Made by a program: the position numbers and the translations under genes
Assembly: GCA_040768665.1 (NCBI GenBank)
Contig: JAXGMN010000121.1
Coordinates: 1 to 7,607, forward strand
Direction of reading: 5' to 3'
DNA: 7,607 nucleotides
Origin: JABWBD01 sp040768665
Lineage (GTDB): Bacteria; Planctomycetota; Planctomycetia; Pirellulales; Thermoguttaceae
Notes under the pieces: model-generated
What the model was told of the DNA's origin: nothing
Seen by the model: only the letters and a program-made list of their open reading frames with translations
Databases searched by the model: none
Shown: piece by piece, positions 6,326-7,607 of the stretch
Layout: every line of letters starts with the position of its first letter
Position numbering within the stretch: position 1 is the first letter of the stretch

Positions 6326-7607
6326 ATGTCAGCCATCTCCCGCGAAGCCGCTACCGCTGCATCCGCCACGCGCGCGAACGCCGCTGCCGAGGACATGCCG
6401 GCACCGGCGCAGCGAAATCGGCCGAACGCTTACCCGCACCTCTTCCGCCTCCTGCACTGGATCCTGCCGGTCGCGATGTCGGCGGGAATCGCCTCGGGGC
6501 TCAGCCTGCACGCGATTGCGCGGCCCGGGTGGTCGCTCTTCTGCGGTGTGTTGCCGGCGTGGCTCTTAAGCGGCCGAGTGCAAGTGTTCCACCTGGTCAT
6601 CGCGGTGGTGTTTTCGGCCTCGCTCGTCGCGGTGTTGGTGCTCTACGTCCATCGCAAGACAAGGCGGCGGACGACGCACGTGGTCCTGCTCGGCGGGGGA
6701 CTGCTCATGGTGGTAACCGGCCTGCTGCTGACGCACCCGATCGGCCCCATTGGGCTCTACTGGATTGCCCGCGTGCTCCACGCCGTGACCGGTCTGGGCG
6801 TGCTGGTCGCGGCGCTGGTGTGGCATTCGGCCGAAGGGTTGATTCGTTTTCCACGCCTCCTGGTACCCTCTTTTCATCCTTGGGCCTCTCCGCAGTGGCG
6901 GCAGCTTCTTTGGTTCGTGCCGCTGCTGCTTGTGGCTGCTTGCCTCCTTCTCAACGTGCTGCCCGGTTCGCTGGCCGGCCGCCAACTGGTGGCCAGGCGA
7001 GTGCCACCTTCGGCAGGCGATCTCGATTCCCTGCCCTGGAATGAAGCCTCGCCGCTGATCGTGGACCTCGCCAACGGCTCCGGCTTCGAGAAAGGACGCA
7101 CGCAGGTCACCCTTCAGGCACTGCACGACGGCGAGGAACTCTTCGTTCGCGCCCAGTGGCTCGATCCGACCGAGGACCGCCAGTATCAGCCCTGGAGGAA
7201 GACCGAAACCGGATGGGACCGCCTGGTGACCGTCGAAAACGACGAGAGTTACTACTACGAGGACAAGTTCTCTTTGATCTTTCCGAAGCAAGCCAACCGG
7301 CAGTTTGAGACCTTCGGTTGTGCGGCGTATTGCCATGCCGGAGGCGGCCGGCCCTATGGATACAAAGAGTCGCCTTCCATCGTCGATGTGTGGCACTGGA
7401 AAGCAACGCGATGCGATCCGCTCGGTCAGGTGGACGACAAGCATTGGTGGGAGGTCGACTTCGCGGCCAAGAAGATGGGCCGATACCCCGATCCCAGCCT
7501 GGGCGGCGGATACGAGAGAAACGCCGAAAAGGGCAGCGACCATCCCAAGTGCCTGCCCGCCACGCCGTGGGCCGTTCGCCAGGGCGGCATCCTCAAGGAC
7601 CAAGCGG
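6326..7607 (+). CDS. Cytochrome b / ethylbenzene-dehydrogenase-type haem domain fusion (3' end outside window)
   Basis: Membrane-bound electron carrier, 427 codons open to the right edge. After an Ala-rich cytoplasmic start come four helices (about 40-62, 84-108, 117-136 and 146-169) with candidate haem b ligands His44 (LLHW), His89 (VFHLV), His152 (LHAVTG) and His167 (VWH), as in di-haem b-type cytochromes of hydrogenase or formate dehydrogenase type. A fifth helix spans about 192-212. The remainder is periplasmic and resembles the EB_dh haem-binding domain of EbdC, SerC and ClrC subunits: VRAQWLDPTED, YYYEDKFSLIFP (309-320), FGCAAYCHAGG (330-340), DVWHWKATR (354-362) and DDKHWWEVDF. Those relatives pass electrons to or from molybdenum enzymes of the type II DMSO-reductase group. 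GCAAYCH contains CX3CH (332-337), not the standard CXXCH. The ATG at 6326 has CAGGA 8 nt upstream. The partner enzyme is not in the window. Confidence 0.88.
   Translation, partial: MSAISREAATAASATRANAAAEDMPAPAQRNRPNAYPHLFRLLHWILPVAMSAGIASGLSLHAIARPGWSLFCGVLPAWLLSGRVQVFHLVIAVVFSASLVAVLVLYVHRKTRRRTTHVVLLGGGLLMVVTGLLLTHPIGPIGLYWIARVLHAVTGLGVLVAALVWHSAEGLIRFPRLLVPSFHPWASPQWRQLLWFVPLLLVAACLLLNVLPGSLAGRQLVARRVPPSAGDLDSLPWNEASPLIVDLANGSGFEKGRTQVTLQALHDGEELFVRAQWLDPTEDRQYQPWRKTETGWDRLVTVENDESYYYEDKFSLIFPKQANRQFETFGCAAYCHAGGGRPYGYKESPSIVDVWHWKATRCDPLGQVDDKHWWEVDFAAKKMGRYPDPSLGGGYERNAEKGSDHPKCLPATPWAVRQGGILKDQA

Noticed and set aside
7319..7336. A c-type haem CXXCH motif in the EB_dh domain.
   Set aside because: The spacing is CX3CH, so it does not meet the standard motif; reported as an oddity and not as a cytochrome c site.
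6566..7603. A 345-codon open frame on the minus strand.
   Set aside because: It is antisense to the cytochrome b/EB_dh gene. The composition is His/Gln/Arg-rich with no family motif.
1..7607. CRISPR array, tRNA/rRNA gene, insertion sequence or transposase.
   Set aside because: No regularly spaced direct repeats, cloverleaf or rRNA segments, or transposase motifs were seen on either strand.

Overview
The window looks like chromosomal DNA from a high-GC member of the Planctomycetota. Two genes encode DUF1559 proteins with the prepilin-like N-terminus (FTLVELLVVIA...LLPAVQAAREAARR) that is greatly expanded in that phylum. A small gene resembles the N-terminal leader segment of planctomycetal Ser/Thr kinases. 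These assignments come from recognising motifs by eye; no database search was run.

Minus strand, 4988 down to 1: a compact gene cluster for oxyanion uptake of the molybdate/tungstate (ModABC/WtpABC-like) type. In transcription order it holds a 65-residue kinase-leader-like protein, lipoprotein substrate-binding protein 1, a paralogous lipoprotein substrate-binding protein 2 (11-nt overlap), a DUF1559 pseudopilin-like protein (18-nt gap), a ModB-like permease with an extra N-terminal membrane domain, and an ABC ATPase (ATGA overlap) that runs off the left edge. The permease reading frame is disrupted: within about 70 bp three small indels are needed to read the family-like sequence.

4989-5303: a 315-bp divergent intergenic region. 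It contains an imperfect inverted-repeat element (5049-5178) with three TTGTGGA cores and a perfect 14-bp palindrome (5246-5259).

Plus strand, 5304 to the right edge: a second DUF1559 gene, then after 35 bp a five-helix membrane cytochrome b fused to a periplasmic ethylbenzene-dehydrogenase-type haem-binding domain (EB_dh), which runs off the right edge.

Working picture: lipid-anchored receptors capture an oxyanion and pass it through the permease/ATPase pair into the cytoplasm. The divergent cytochrome b/EB_dh fusion belongs to a family whose known members work with molybdenum enzymes of the DMSO-reductase type, so a functional link between metal uptake and molybdoenzyme respiration is plausible but unproven. 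The least expected parts are the DUF1559 gene inside the transporter cluster, the tandem receptors with a shared cysteine pair, the free-standing kinase leader and the multi-indel permease.
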